From Ga0077555 sp031406575 (GTDB lineage Bacteria > Pseudomonadota > Alphaproteobacteria > Rhizobiales > Hyphomicrobiaceae), in the NCBI GenBank assembly GCA_031406575.1, contig JANOHP010000149.1, positions 1 through 9,540 of the forward strand: DNA of 9,540 nt, in the 5' to 3' direction. The position numbers were made by a program, and so were the translations under genes. Position 1 is the stretch's first letter. Each line of letters begins with the position of its first letter. Shown here piece after piece: positions 1 to 6,382 of this stretch. A model generated the notes under the pieces. The model saw nothing but the letters and a program-made list of their open reading frames with translations, made no database searches and was not told the origin of the DNA.

Positions 1-95
1 AAGGAGCGCTGCAAATCGATCAACTCGAGCACCGCTGTGGGAACCATATCCTGCACTTCACTTGTCCTGGCTTCGATGGTCGTTTCTGCCGTCAT
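1..95 (-). CDS. lolD: Lipoprotein-releasing ABC transporter ATPase LolD, N-terminal fragment (runs off the window)
   Basis: Only about 31 codons are visible. The ATG lies at 95-93 and overlaps the lolC stop as ATGA, the usual sign of translational coupling. The translation runs MTAETTIEARTSEVQ, then DMVPTAVLELIDLQRS. The stretch VLELIDLQRS resembles the first beta strand of an ABC ATPase, just before the expected Walker A loop, which is outside the window. A second possible start is the internal ATG at 47-45, with AGG close upstream. LolD is the cytoplasmic ATPase that drives lipoprotein release by the LolC/E permease. The identification rests mainly on position behind lolC and on the N-terminal pattern, because no catalytic motif is visible. 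Confidence 0.72.
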   Translation of the reverse strand, partial: MTAETTIEARTSEVQDMVPTAVLELIDLQRS

Positions 96-1408
96 TCGTA
101 GCGCAATGCTTCGACGGGATCGAGCCGCGAGGCCCGCCACGACGGATAAAGCGTCGCCAGCACCGACAGCACCAACGCCATCGCCACGATGAATCCGGTC
201 TCACGCGCGTCGATGTGGGCTGGCAGATGCGACAGGAAGTAGACCTCCGGCGGCATCAGCACCACACCGAAGATCCACGACACGAACTGCCGGATGCTCT
301 CGATGTTGAGCGCGAACACCACACCCAACACCAGCCCTGCCAACGTCCCCACGATCCCGATCGAAGCTCCCGTGATCAGAAACACCCGCATGATCGCGCC
401 CTTCGTGGCCCCCATCGTGCGCAGGATGGCGATGTCGCGGCCTTTCTCTTTCACCAGCATCATGATGCCCGAAATAATGTTGAGTGCGGCCACCAGAATG
501 ATCAGCGACAAGATGATGAACATCACATTGCGCTCCACTTCGAGCACGCCGAAGAAGGTCTCGTTGCGCTTCTTCCAATCCGTGAAATGCAGCGTCTCGC
601 CGCCCGCACCCTTCAGTGCTCCCAGGTAGTCGCCGACCCGCTGCGGATTATCGACCAGCAGCTCGAGCACGTCGACTTGGCCCGGCCGCGAGAAATACTT
701 CTGCGCCTCCACCAGCGGCATGAACACCATTGTCTTGTCGTATTCGGACATGCCCAGTTCGAAGGTCGCGAGCACCTGATAGCGTTTGATGCGCGGCGTC
801 GTCCCGAACGGCGTCGATGCCCCCTTGGGCGACACGAGCGTGACGCTGTCCCCCACTTGCACGCGCAGCGTGTTGGCCAGCCGCTGCCCCAGCGCGATGC
901 CCTCCGCGCCATCGAAGCCGTCGAGCGTTCCGAAACGCACGTTGTCGGACACGAGGCGGAGCGCCTTGATGTCGGCTTCGGTCATGCCGCGGATCAGACT
1001 GCCCAGCGTGTTGACGCTCGAGGAAATCATCGCCTGGCCCTCGATCAGAGGCATCGCTTTGCGGATGCCGGGCACGCGCGCCAACCGCTCGGCGGCGGCC
1101 TGATAATCGTCGAACGGCACCTGGATCTTGTGCACCAGGACATGGCCGTTGATGCCCATGATCTTCTGGAAGAGCTCATTGCGAAAGCCATTCATCACCG
1201 CCATGACGATGATCAGCGTGGCCACCCCCAGCATGATCCCCAAGAACGAAATGACCGCGATGACGGAGATGAAGCCTTCCTTGCGGCGAGCGCGCAAATA
1301 GCGACGGGCGAGCAGCCATTCGTACGGCGCGAAAGCCCGCGTATCGACCGGCGCTGTACTTGCGCCCCGCGCAGCGACCACCGGCCTGCCGGCAACTGTC
1401 GTCGACAT
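92..1408 (-). CDS. lolC: Lipoprotein-releasing ABC transporter permease, LolC/LolE family
   Basis: A 438-residue inner-membrane permease that, with LolD, extracts outer-membrane-destined lipoproteins and hands them to LolA. The family architecture is clear. A cytoplasmic N-terminus with YEWLLARRYLRARRKEGFIS leads into TM1 (about 46-73, ending VMNGFRNELF). A large periplasmic domain follows (about 75-290), then TM2 (295-317), the coupling-helix segment with KEKGRDIAILRTMGATKGAI (320-339), TM3 (340-368) and TM4 (404-424). The end, YPSWRASRLDPVEALRYE, is the classic FtsX/LolC C-terminus. The reading frame stays open 58 codons further upstream, but that extension overlaps the preceding gene and lacks family character. 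The chosen ATG has a G-rich ribosome-binding sequence about 10 nt upstream. Many alphaproteobacteria carry one hybrid permease (LolF-like) instead of separate LolC and LolE; this window cannot settle which applies. Confidence 0.93.
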   Translation of the reverse strand: MSTTVAGRPVVAARGASTAPVDTRAFAPYEWLLARRYLRARRKEGFISVIAVISFLGIMLGVATLIIVMAVMNGFRNELFQKIMGINGHVLVHKIQVPFDDYQAAAERLARVPGIRKAMPLIEGQAMISSSVNTLGSLIRGMTEADIKALRLVSDNVRFGTLDGFDGAEGIALGQRLANTLRVQVGDSVTLVSPKGASTPFGTTPRIKRYQVLATFELGMSEYDKTMVFMPLVEAQKYFSRPGQVDVLELLVDNPQRVGDYLGALKGAGGETLHFTDWKKRNETFFGVLEVERNVMFIILSLIILVAALNIISGIMMLVKEKGRDIAILRTMGATKGAIMRVFLITGASIGIVGTLAGLVLGVVFALNIESIRQFVSWIFGVVLMPPEVYFLSHLPAHIDARETGFIVAMALVLSVLATLYPSWRASRLDPVEALRYE

Positions 1409-1418
1409 GATTGTGCGG

Positions 1419-1426
1419 CCCCCCTC
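1419..1426 (-). promoter_or_regulatory. Probable ribosome-binding site of lolC
   Basis: The minus strand reads GAGGGGGG ending 10 nt before the ATG at 1408. It is G-rich and not a canonical AGGAGG, but it is the best purine run upstream of any candidate start. It supports starting the protein at MSTTVAG, not at the upstream methionines in the same open frame. Confidence 0.45.
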
Positions 1427-1541
1427 GGCCAGCGGATGACTCCCCATCCGCACCCACCCCCATATCACGGCGAGATTACGGCGGGACCATGCCACTCCCC
1501 CCGCGTATTGCCGCAACGTGGCATTCCCCAATGCTGCCAAC

Positions 1542-2000
1542 TCAGTCCGGTTGGGGGCCAGGGACCTCTTCGACGAGCACATCGACCACGATACGCCCGG
1601 CGCGTTCGAAGACCAGCGTCATTTGGAACGTGTCGTAGGCCCACAGCGCCTTTTCGACACCGGTGAGGACGAAACGGTCCCCCGTCATCGACATTTCGAG
1701 GGTCTGCCTGCCTTCGACCCGGAGTTGGGCACCTGTCGCCGCGCCCTCGAGCACTCCGCCACCCCGATGATAAGCCACTTTCGATGCGATCGGGCTCGAC
1801 ACCGACAGCAGGCGGTCTCCCTTCGAGGCCAAACTTTTCACCGTCATGCACACCGTGATCGTCTCGGTGCCGGGCTCCGTCGCGAACGTCCAGGGGTGGA
1901 CGATCTCGAGCGTTTTCGTCTTGTGACTATGGGCGCCAGATGCCGATACGCTGGCGACCAATACCAATGCTGAAACGGCGAACGCACGAAAAATGTACAT
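1542..2000 (-). CDS. Secreted PCuAC-domain (DUF461) protein with degenerate copper site
   Basis: A 152-residue protein with a signal peptide (residues 1 to about 23, hydrophobic core ALVLVASVSA, plausible cleavage after SGA) and one PCuAC domain. The family pattern is visible in LEIVHPW (31-37), DRLLSVSSPIASKVAYH (62-78), then the late strands LTGVEKAL and LVFERAGRIVVDVLV. PCuAC proteins are periplasmic copper carriers that deliver Cu(I) to the CuA site of cytochrome oxidase, using an H-M...HxM ligand set. Here the first His (H78) is kept, the Met expected about 11 residues later is Thr89, and the HxM pair aligns with Arg109 and Val111. Classical copper chaperone activity is therefore doubtful. 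The mature N-terminus would begin His-Ser-His. No clear Shine-Dalgarno precedes the ATG. The gene lies 133 bp upstream of lolC on the same strand, so co-transcription is possible. Confidence 0.75.
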   Translation of the reverse strand: MYIFRAFAVSALVLVASVSASGAHSHKTKTLEIVHPWTFATEPGTETITVCMTVKSLASKGDRLLSVSSPIASKVAYHRGGGVLEGAATGAQLRVEGRQTLEMSMTGDRFVLTGVEKALWAYDTFQMTLVFERAGRIVVDVLVEEVPGPQPD

Positions 2001-2075
2001 TGGATACTCGAACTGACGCGATGGTTACTGCAAGGCACTCCAGCCGGCCCCAACAGGCCGACCGGAGCAATGGTC

Positions 2076-2225
2076 TCAAAAACTGACGCCGACGCCGGTC
2101 ACGAGCCGGCAATCGGGCTCGGCCTGTATCCCGGTGAGATTGCGCACGACGGGCACGCCAACCGACGGAAACGTCGACCAGCGCTCGCCCGGCACACGCA
2201 AGCCCGGTGCCAAGTAAGGGATCTT
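2076..2225 (-). pseudogene. Apparent C-terminal remnant of an outer-membrane beta-barrel protein
   Basis: The minus strand between the MBL hydrolase and the PCuAC gene encodes about 50 residues: KIPYLAPGLRV, then ERWSTFPSVGVPVVRNLTGIQ, ending LVTGVGVSF and a stop. Alternating hydrophobic residues, a 'spanning strand - short turn - strand' pattern and a terminal phenylalanine are what the last strands of Gram-negative outer-membrane beta-barrels look like; the C-terminal Phe is the usual BAM-complex signal. Nothing upstream supplies the rest of such a protein, because the intact MBL gene begins to be read there. The frame stays open to 2378 only as an overlap with that gene. An ATG at 2276 would give a 66-residue ORF, but without a signal peptide or ribosome-binding site. 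I read it as a deletion remnant; a spurious ORF is the alternative. Confidence 0.45.
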
Positions 2226-2278
2226 ACCCGATTGACGGTTTTTCCCCACACCGTGTCGCAAGTGTCGCAGCTTCATTT

Positions 2279-3154
2279 TTATGCGTCCACGAACCGGAAC
2301 GCATCGCCATCGCGCACGATCCGTCCAGCCGACGGCGAGGGGAAATGTGCCGTGCACACGAGCGTCGAGGTATCGCAAACCTGCCCGAAGAGGCTGCGCC
2401 GCGAACGCCCGGCCTGCTCGGAGTCCCAGTCCGCCATCATGCCCATTTCGGGGTACTTCATCTGCAACGGCGAATGCACCATGTCGCCGGTGATGATCGC
2501 ATCCTGACCCTTTTTACCGACCTTGACGGAGTAGTGGTCGAACGAGTGCCCCGGCGTCGGGACCAGTGAGACCAGACCGTTGAAGGCGAAGTCGCTCTTG
2601 ACGATCTCCTCGCGCTTGGCCTCGACAATCGGCAGCACGCTGTCGGTGATCCAGGGAAAGCTCTGCGGCTCCTTGGCGTGCCGCTCGGTCCAATGGGCGA
2701 GTTCACGCTCGGCGAAGACGTATTTGGCTTTGGGGAAGGTCGGCACCCAGCGCCCGTTCTCGAGCTTGGTGTTCCACCCCACGTGATCCGTGTGCAGGTG
2801 GGTGCACATCACGTAGTCGATGTCGCCGACCGTCACGCCCGCAGCCGCGAGGCTCTTTTCGTACCGGTCCGACTTCATTTGATCCCAGAACGGACGCGTC
2901 GGGCGCGGTTTGTGGTTGCCCACGCACGAGTCGACCAGAATCGTATGCTTGCCCGTGCGCACCAGATAGCTCTGGATGCACAGGATCATCTTGCCCGATA
3001 CGGGGTCATGAAAGCGCGGCTCGAGCCAGGGGCGGTTTTCGTCGAGCAGCTCTTTGGTGAGCTTGGGAAAGAAAAACAGCGGGTCGAAAAACGGCTCCTC
3101 CTGCTCGACGATGCGATCGATGCGGATACCGCCGACGTCGAATGTGGTCTGCAT
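2279..3154 (-). CDS. MBL-fold metallohydrolase (lactonase-like, substrate unknown)
   Basis: A 291-residue metallo-beta-lactamase fold hydrolase with a complete di-metal site: HLHTDH at residues 119-124 (H119, H121, D123, H124), H203 in PTPGHS, D224 in TGDMVH and H270 in TAHFPSP. The N-terminal part (LVDSCVGNHKPRP, 74-85) and the insertion WVPTFPKAKYVFAERELAHW (136-155) are typical of a broad group that includes N-acyl-homoserine-lactone lactonases and methyl parathion hydrolase relatives. That group also contains many uncharacterised enzymes, so no substrate should be assigned. There is no signal peptide, so a cytoplasmic location is likely. The ATG at 3154 is preceded by GAGAGG about 10 nt upstream. 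The gene is transcribed divergently from the DUF336 gene. A 13-bp palindrome lies about 50 bp upstream of the start. Confidence 0.85.
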   Translation of the reverse strand: MQTTFDVGGIRIDRIVEQEEPFFDPLFFFPKLTKELLDENRPWLEPRFHDPVSGKMILCIQSYLVRTGKHTILVDSCVGNHKPRPTRPFWDQMKSDRYEKSLAAAGVTVGDIDYVMCTHLHTDHVGWNTKLENGRWVPTFPKAKYVFAERELAHWTERHAKEPQSFPWITDSVLPIVEAKREEIVKSDFAFNGLVSLVPTPGHSFDHYSVKVGKKGQDAIITGDMVHSPLQMKYPEMGMMADWDSEQAGRSRRSLFGQVCDTSTLVCTAHFPSPSAGRIVRDGDAFRFVDA

Positions 3155-3202
3155 GGGCGCTGCCTCTCGTGAGTTGCGTTTCTCGGTTTGGTTCCGCTGA
3201 TG

Positions 3203-3215
3203 AGACTGGCAGTCT
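3203..3215. promoter_or_regulatory. 13-bp perfect palindrome, candidate operator
   Basis: AGACTG, one central G, then CAGTCT. This is a perfect six-base inverted repeat around one base, lying 49-61 bp upstream of the MBL hydrolase start. The size and position suit the operator of a dimeric repressor acting on the leftward promoter. A six-base palindrome can also occur by chance, and no regulator gene is adjacent. Confidence 0.25.
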
Positions 3216-3300
3216 TCCAGCCGTTGAGCAACCGCGGCTATGGCCGGGGCGAGGCTCAGATAATCCGACTACCATTCCTCCGCGCGGTCGGCCTGCCTCT

Positions 3301-3395
3301 GTAGCGCAATAGCCCACTTCGGGCGTATTGCGCCGAAACGAATGCCAACCGCGAGATTCAGACTTCGACGGCGCAATACGCTTCGCACTTGCTAC
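3301..3395. repeat. Compound palindromic intergenic element (about 95 bp)
   Basis: The left half folds as GCGCAATA-GCCC (3304-3315), loop ACTTC, then GGGC-G-TATTGCGC (3321-3333): a 12-bp stem with one bulged G. The segment GCGTATTGCGCCG (3323-3335) is also an exact inverted copy of CGGCGCAATACGC (3369-3381), a 13-bp match. The ends read GTAGC (3301) and GCTAC (3391-3395). The motif GCGCAATA thus occurs three times, in alternating orientation, allowing competing hairpins. The plan resembles the short dispersed palindromic elements (BIME-like) of many alphaproteobacterial chromosomes. That family assignment is from memory of the general pattern and was not checked against other copies. The element ends 133 bp upstream of the DUF336 ATG. 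Confidence 0.65.
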
Positions 3396-3459
3396 GTCCC
3401 CCGCATTCTTCCGGATCGGAGGGTCGACGTATGCGACAGCCCGATGGCAACCGCTCGCG

Positions 3460-3497
3460 CTGTCCGCTCTGCTGCGCTATGTTCGTCATGCGGACAG
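3460..3497 (+). promoter_or_regulatory. 8-bp inverted repeat in the putative DUF336 leader
   Basis: CTGTCCGC (3460-3467) and GCGGACAG (3490-3497) are perfect inverted copies separated by 22 bp, ending 22 bp before the Shine-Dalgarno of the DUF336 gene. They could form a leader hairpin or mark a two-half-site operator. No T-run follows, so this is not a terminator. Confidence 0.3.
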
Positions 3498-3528
3498 GGT
3501 TCCGCGTAAAAAAATCATCGGAGGAAAT

Positions 3529-4074
3529 ATGAAAATCGTTGGCCAGACCGCGATCGCCGCGGCGCTTCTCGCACTGATTGCCTTGCCCGCAACCAGCCAG
3601 ACACCCCCACCTGCCGCGCCAGCGCCTGCCCCGGCCGCGACACCCGCCGCTCCCCCACCCCCGCAGTACGGCACGCCGATCACGCTCGAGCAGGCGAAAA
3701 AAGCGATGGCCGCCAGCGAAGCCGAAGCCGCCAAGAACAACTGGCCCGTCGCGATCGCCATCCTGGACAGCACCGGCCACATGGTCATGCTGCACAAGAT
3801 GGACAACACGCAGTATGGCTCGATCCAAATTGCCATCGACAAGGCGAAGACCGCCGTCGACTTGCGTCGACCAACCAAAGCATTGGAAGACGTGATCGCG
3901 CAAGGTGGCGCCGGCCTGCGCCTCCTTGCCCTGCGTAACGCGACCCCTCTGGACGGCGGCGTTCTCATCATCGTCGATGGCAAGATCATAGGCGCCGTGG
4001 GCGTTTCGGGAGTGACCGGGGCGCAGGATGCCCAAATTGCTCGCGCCGGTGCTGCGGGCGCCGGCGGCCAATAG
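3529..4074 (+). CDS. Secreted GlcG/HbpS-type (DUF336) heme-binding-family protein
   Basis: A 181-residue protein whose start at 3529 is fixed by a strong Shine-Dalgarno (GGAGGAA at 3520-3526) and by a signal peptide starting there (KIVGQTAIAAALLALIALPATS, cleavage likely near residue 23). A low-complexity Pro/Ala linker (about 25-47) leads to one GlcG/HbpS domain: ITLEQAKKAMAASEAEA, VAIAILDSTGHMVMLHKMDN (74-93), IAIDKAKTAV, then GGVLIIVDGKIIGAVGVSG (143-161) and QDAQIARAG near the end. Members include HbpS, an extracellular heme sensor and chaperone of Streptomyces, and GlcG of glycolate operons. Many are uncharacterised periplasmic proteins, so heme binding is a family-level guess. Upstream in-frame codons from 3328 do not look like protein. 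The next gene starts 129 bp downstream on the same strand; co-transcription is possible. Confidence 0.88.
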   Translation: MKIVGQTAIAAALLALIALPATSQTPPPAAPAPAPAATPAAPPPPQYGTPITLEQAKKAMAASEAEAAKNNWPVAIAILDSTGHMVMLHKMDNTQYGSIQIAIDKAKTAVDLRRPTKALEDVIAQGGAGLRLLALRNATPLDGGVLIIVDGKIIGAVGVSGVTGAQDAQIARAGAAGAGGQ

Positions 4075-4203
4075 GTCCGGGGCGTGCCCTGAACGTCAAC
4101 ACCGTCGCGACACCGTCAACGGGGCCTGCGGCTTTGCGCTGCGGGCCTCGATCGTCTATCACCACCTTCACAACCGAAAGCACAGCCCGCGGAGACCCCA
4201 GGC

Positions 4204-5109
4204 ATGGCCGACGACATTCCCTTTCGCAAAGAGATGATCTTCGAATACGGCGTGCCGCGCGAGATGGCCCCGGGCGTGCAACGGCTCGTCGCCAACAATC
4301 CCAGTCCCTTCACCTTCAAGGGCACCAACACCTACATCCTGGGCACCGGCAAGGAGCTGGCGCTCATCGATCCGGGTCCCACCGACGACGTGCATTTCGA
4401 AGCGATCATGAAAGTCATCGGCCCCCGCAAGCTCTCGACCATCGTCGTCACGCACACGCACCGCGACCACATCGACGGCATGGATCGGCTGGTCGCTGCG
4501 ACCGGCGCCAAGACCTGCGGTTTCGGCCGCAAGTCTCGCAATCGCGGTGGCAAGAGGGCGTCCGGCGCCGAGAGCTTCGACGAGGACTTCACGCCCGACA
4601 TCCTCATGCCGGACAATGGCCGGCTGGCGGGCGAAGGCTTCGCCTTGAGCGCGCTGCACACGCCGGGCCACGCCCCTGATCACCTCTGCTTCGCGCTGGA
4701 CGGCACCGGCATTCTGTTTTCCGGCGATCACGTCATGTCCTGGAACACCAGCGTCGTGGCGCCACCGGAAGGCAACATGAACGCCTACATGGCCTCCCTC
4801 GATCGCCTCATGGAGCGGACCGATCAGGTCTACTTCCCCGGTCACGGTGGCCGTCTGATGCAGCCTCAGCGCGTCGTCAAAGCGTTCATCATCCACCGGC
4901 GCATGCGCGAGGACTCGATCCTGAACTGCATCCGCGACGGCCGCTCGACTATTGAGGCCATAGTGGAAATTGTATACCGAGGCCTTGATTCACGGTTGGT
5001 GGGCGCTGCTTCTCTTTCGGTGGCGGCACACGTTGAGCGCCTTGTTGAGCGCGGCCTTGTGACTTCAGTTGGGCCGCCGACAAAGCCGGAGAGCCTTTCG
5101 GCCGTTTAG
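4204..5109 (+). CDS. MBL-fold hydrolase, LACTB2/GloB-like with C-terminal winged helix
   Basis: A 301-residue MBL hydrolase of the LACTB2 type. It opens with the subfamily signature NNPSPFTFKGTNTYILG (31-47). All metal ligands are present: THTHRDH at 83-89 (H84, H86, D88, H89), H156 in HTPGH, D175 in SGDH and H214 in PGHGG. The C-terminal part (about 230-290, with HVERLVERGLVTS) fits the small winged-helix domain that closes this subfamily, so the frame appears real to its end. Human LACTB2 is an endoribonuclease and relatives were named glyoxalase II-like; the bacterial substrate is unknown. The start has GGAG at 4191-4194. The protein differs clearly from the MBL enzyme at 2279-3154. Its last 53 codons overlap the DUF1499 gene antisense and show lower G/C at third positions than the rest of the gene. 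Confidence 0.88.
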   Translation: MADDIPFRKEMIFEYGVPREMAPGVQRLVANNPSPFTFKGTNTYILGTGKELALIDPGPTDDVHFEAIMKVIGPRKLSTIVVTHTHRDHIDGMDRLVAATGAKTCGFGRKSRNRGGKRASGAESFDEDFTPDILMPDNGRLAGEGFALSALHTPGHAPDHLCFALDGTGILFSGDHVMSWNTSVVAPPEGNMNAYMASLDRLMERTDQVYFPGHGGRLMQPQRVVKAFIIHRRMREDSILNCIRDGRSTIEAIVEIVYRGLDSRLVGAASLSVAAHVERLVERGLVTSVGPPTKPESLSAV

Positions 5110-5929
5110 GCACGGCCTTGAGGCGCGACTTGCGCCGCTGCAGCGATCGGTCGCCCGCTGCCGAGCGCTCCATGTGCTGCTCGATTTCGCGGAAGAGAAG
5201 TCGCACGCGCGTGGCGTTGCGGCCCAGATCGTGCTGGCCGAAGCGTGAAGCCGAGCGCACATCGATGCGGGCTTCGCGCTGGTCCCCATCGATGCGGATC
5301 ACGACATCGTCGGCAAACCCCACGACGAGCGTGCGGTCGACGGCTTCGATATATCCCGGCCGCCCCTTCCCCTGTGGCGCGACTTCGTTGGCAACCTTCC
5401 ACCGCAGACGCCGTGCCACCTCGCCGACGATCTCGTAGGTCTCGGTGACCGACCTGGGCAGAACGAACGGGCGAATATCGGGATACGCCTCCGCCTGCTG
5501 CTTGGCCACCTCCGCCCCTCCATAGGCTGCGCTGTTGGCAGCCGTCGGACGCTGCTTGGCGAGCGCCACGAATTGCGGCGGCGACACCGGGTCAGTCGTC
5601 ACATCGTGAATGGGCGGCAGCGCCAGCACCGTCGGCACGTAGGCGGCGGGCCATGCGAACAGCAACAACCCGAACACCAGCCCCGCAAACGCGCTCCAGG
5701 CTCCCGACCGCCCCTGCCGCCAGATCAGCACGAAAGCGACAAACGACAGCAGAACGGCCACCCCGGCCCCGACGAAGGAGGCGGCAAACACATTGATGGC
5801 GACGGGCGTCGGCAGCGACGCGAACCGGTGCAGCACGATGCCCAGGAGAACCAGCTGGCCGCTGAACAGCGCCAATCGCCGCGACCAGATGGCGAAAGGT
5901 GTGGGGAAACTGCCAGCGATCTGGTTCAT
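4949..5929 (-). CDS. DUF1499 membrane protein with extended basic C-terminal tail
   Basis: From the ATG at 5929 this is 326 residues: three predicted membrane segments (about 20-36, 45-70 and 79-104), a linker, then the DUF1499 domain (about 110-255). Family features are PPIHDVTTDPVSPPQF (105-120), PGYIEAVDRTLVVGFADDVVIRI (191-213) and RIDVRSASRFGQHDLGRNA (221-239). DUF1499 proteins have no established function. After the domain comes a roughly 70-residue tail rich in Lys, Arg, Gln and Pro (256-326). From about residue 274 this tail lies antisense to the 3' end of the MBL gene and is probably read-through of a lost stop codon. The frame is open 33 codons further upstream, but that stretch has no membrane or domain character. 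The start has no clear Shine-Dalgarno. Confidence 0.82.
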   Translation of the reverse strand: MNQIAGSFPTPFAIWSRRLALFSGQLVLLGIVLHRFASLPTPVAINVFAASFVGAGVAVLLSFVAFVLIWRQGRSGAWSAFAGLVFGLLLFAWPAAYVPTVLALPPIHDVTTDPVSPPQFVALAKQRPTAANSAAYGGAEVAKQQAEAYPDIRPFVLPRSVTETYEIVGEVARRLRWKVANEVAPQGKGRPGYIEAVDRTLVVGFADDVVIRIDGDQREARIDVRSASRFGQHDLGRNATRVRLLFREIEQHMERSAAGDRSLQRRKSRLKAVPKRPKGSPALSAAQLKSQGRAQQGAQRVPPPKEKQRPPTVNQGLGIQFPLWPQ

Positions 5930-6262
5930 GGTCCGTCGATTGGTCTTTCGAGGTTCCGTATCGAAGTCCAGCACCCGCGCGGCGCCACCGCTCGCGGTTT
6001 GCCTGTCGCGACACGCCGCACTCACCACAACGCGGCAGCTCGCCTAATCCGCATCACCTCAGCCCGTATAGCTGGATCACGCCCACTTGTCCCGAGGACT
6101 GCCGGTCGAGCGATCACACCCGTCGTGCTGAATTCCATATCCCCGACACGGCGCAATTGCGGCGCTCGCCCATCCGGGAGGCGCCGTCATCCGGCAACCC
6201 ACCCCGGGTCGTTCGACACATCCGTCTCCCGAGCGCGATGTGGCGCGATCTTCACAAATTCA

Positions 6263-6382
6263 ACGTCATGCCCGCGGAGGCGGGCACCCACGACACATCG
6301 ACATGGATGTACGACTTTGCGGGTCGGTGCCGTGGGCCCCCGCCGCAGCCTGCCCTCGAGAAGTCGAGGGCGGGGGTGACGT
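6263..6382. repeat. REP/MITE-like palindromic element, about 120 bp
   Basis: The outer ends are imperfect inverted copies: ACGTCATGCCCGC (6263-6275) and GCGGGGGTGACGT (6370-6382), two mismatches in 13. Inside are a hairpin TGCCCGC-GGAG-GCGGGCA (6269-6286), a hairpin CCCTCGA-GAAG-TCGAGGG (6353-6370), and pairing of CCCACG (6287-6292) with CGTGGG (6331-6336). The opening 'GTCATGCCCGC..GGCGGGCA' is a pattern common to dispersed intergenic repeats of alphaproteobacteria. No ORF, transposase or obvious target-site duplication is present. It ends 106 bp upstream of the polA ATG. Confidence 0.7.

Larger units (their letters stand above)
3155..3528. other. Divergent intergenic region of 374 bp
   Basis: No credible gene lies here. 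An open frame from 3328 runs into the DUF336 gene, but its translation is arginine-rich and lacks family similarity. The region must hold the promoters of the MBL hydrolase (leftward) and the DUF336 gene (rightward), but I see no convincing -35/-10 pair for either. It contains three inverted-repeat structures: 3203-3215, 3301-3395 and 3460-3497, listed separately. Confidence 0.7.

Noticed and set aside
1409..1582. 58-codon N-terminal extension of lolC
   Set aside because: It runs into the preceding PCuAC-like gene, lacks a ribosome-binding site and extends beyond the usual LolC N-terminus.
62..1666. 534-codon plus-strand open frame opposite lolC
   Set aside because: Its translation is His/Arg/Gln-rich with no domain character; it is the antisense shadow of a clear LolC permease in GC-rich DNA.
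2045..2060. Hairpin CGGCC-CCAACA-GGCCG as a terminator of the barrel remnant
   Set aside because: The stem is only 5 bp and no T-run follows on either strand.
3328..3528. 67-codon N-terminal extension of the DUF336 protein
   Set aside because: The strong Shine-Dalgarno and signal peptide both place the start at 3529.
4099..4117. Direct repeat ACACCGTC twice, 11-bp period, between the DUF336 and MBL genes
   Set aside because: Two 8-base copies are too little to call an operator or tandem repeat array; likely chance.
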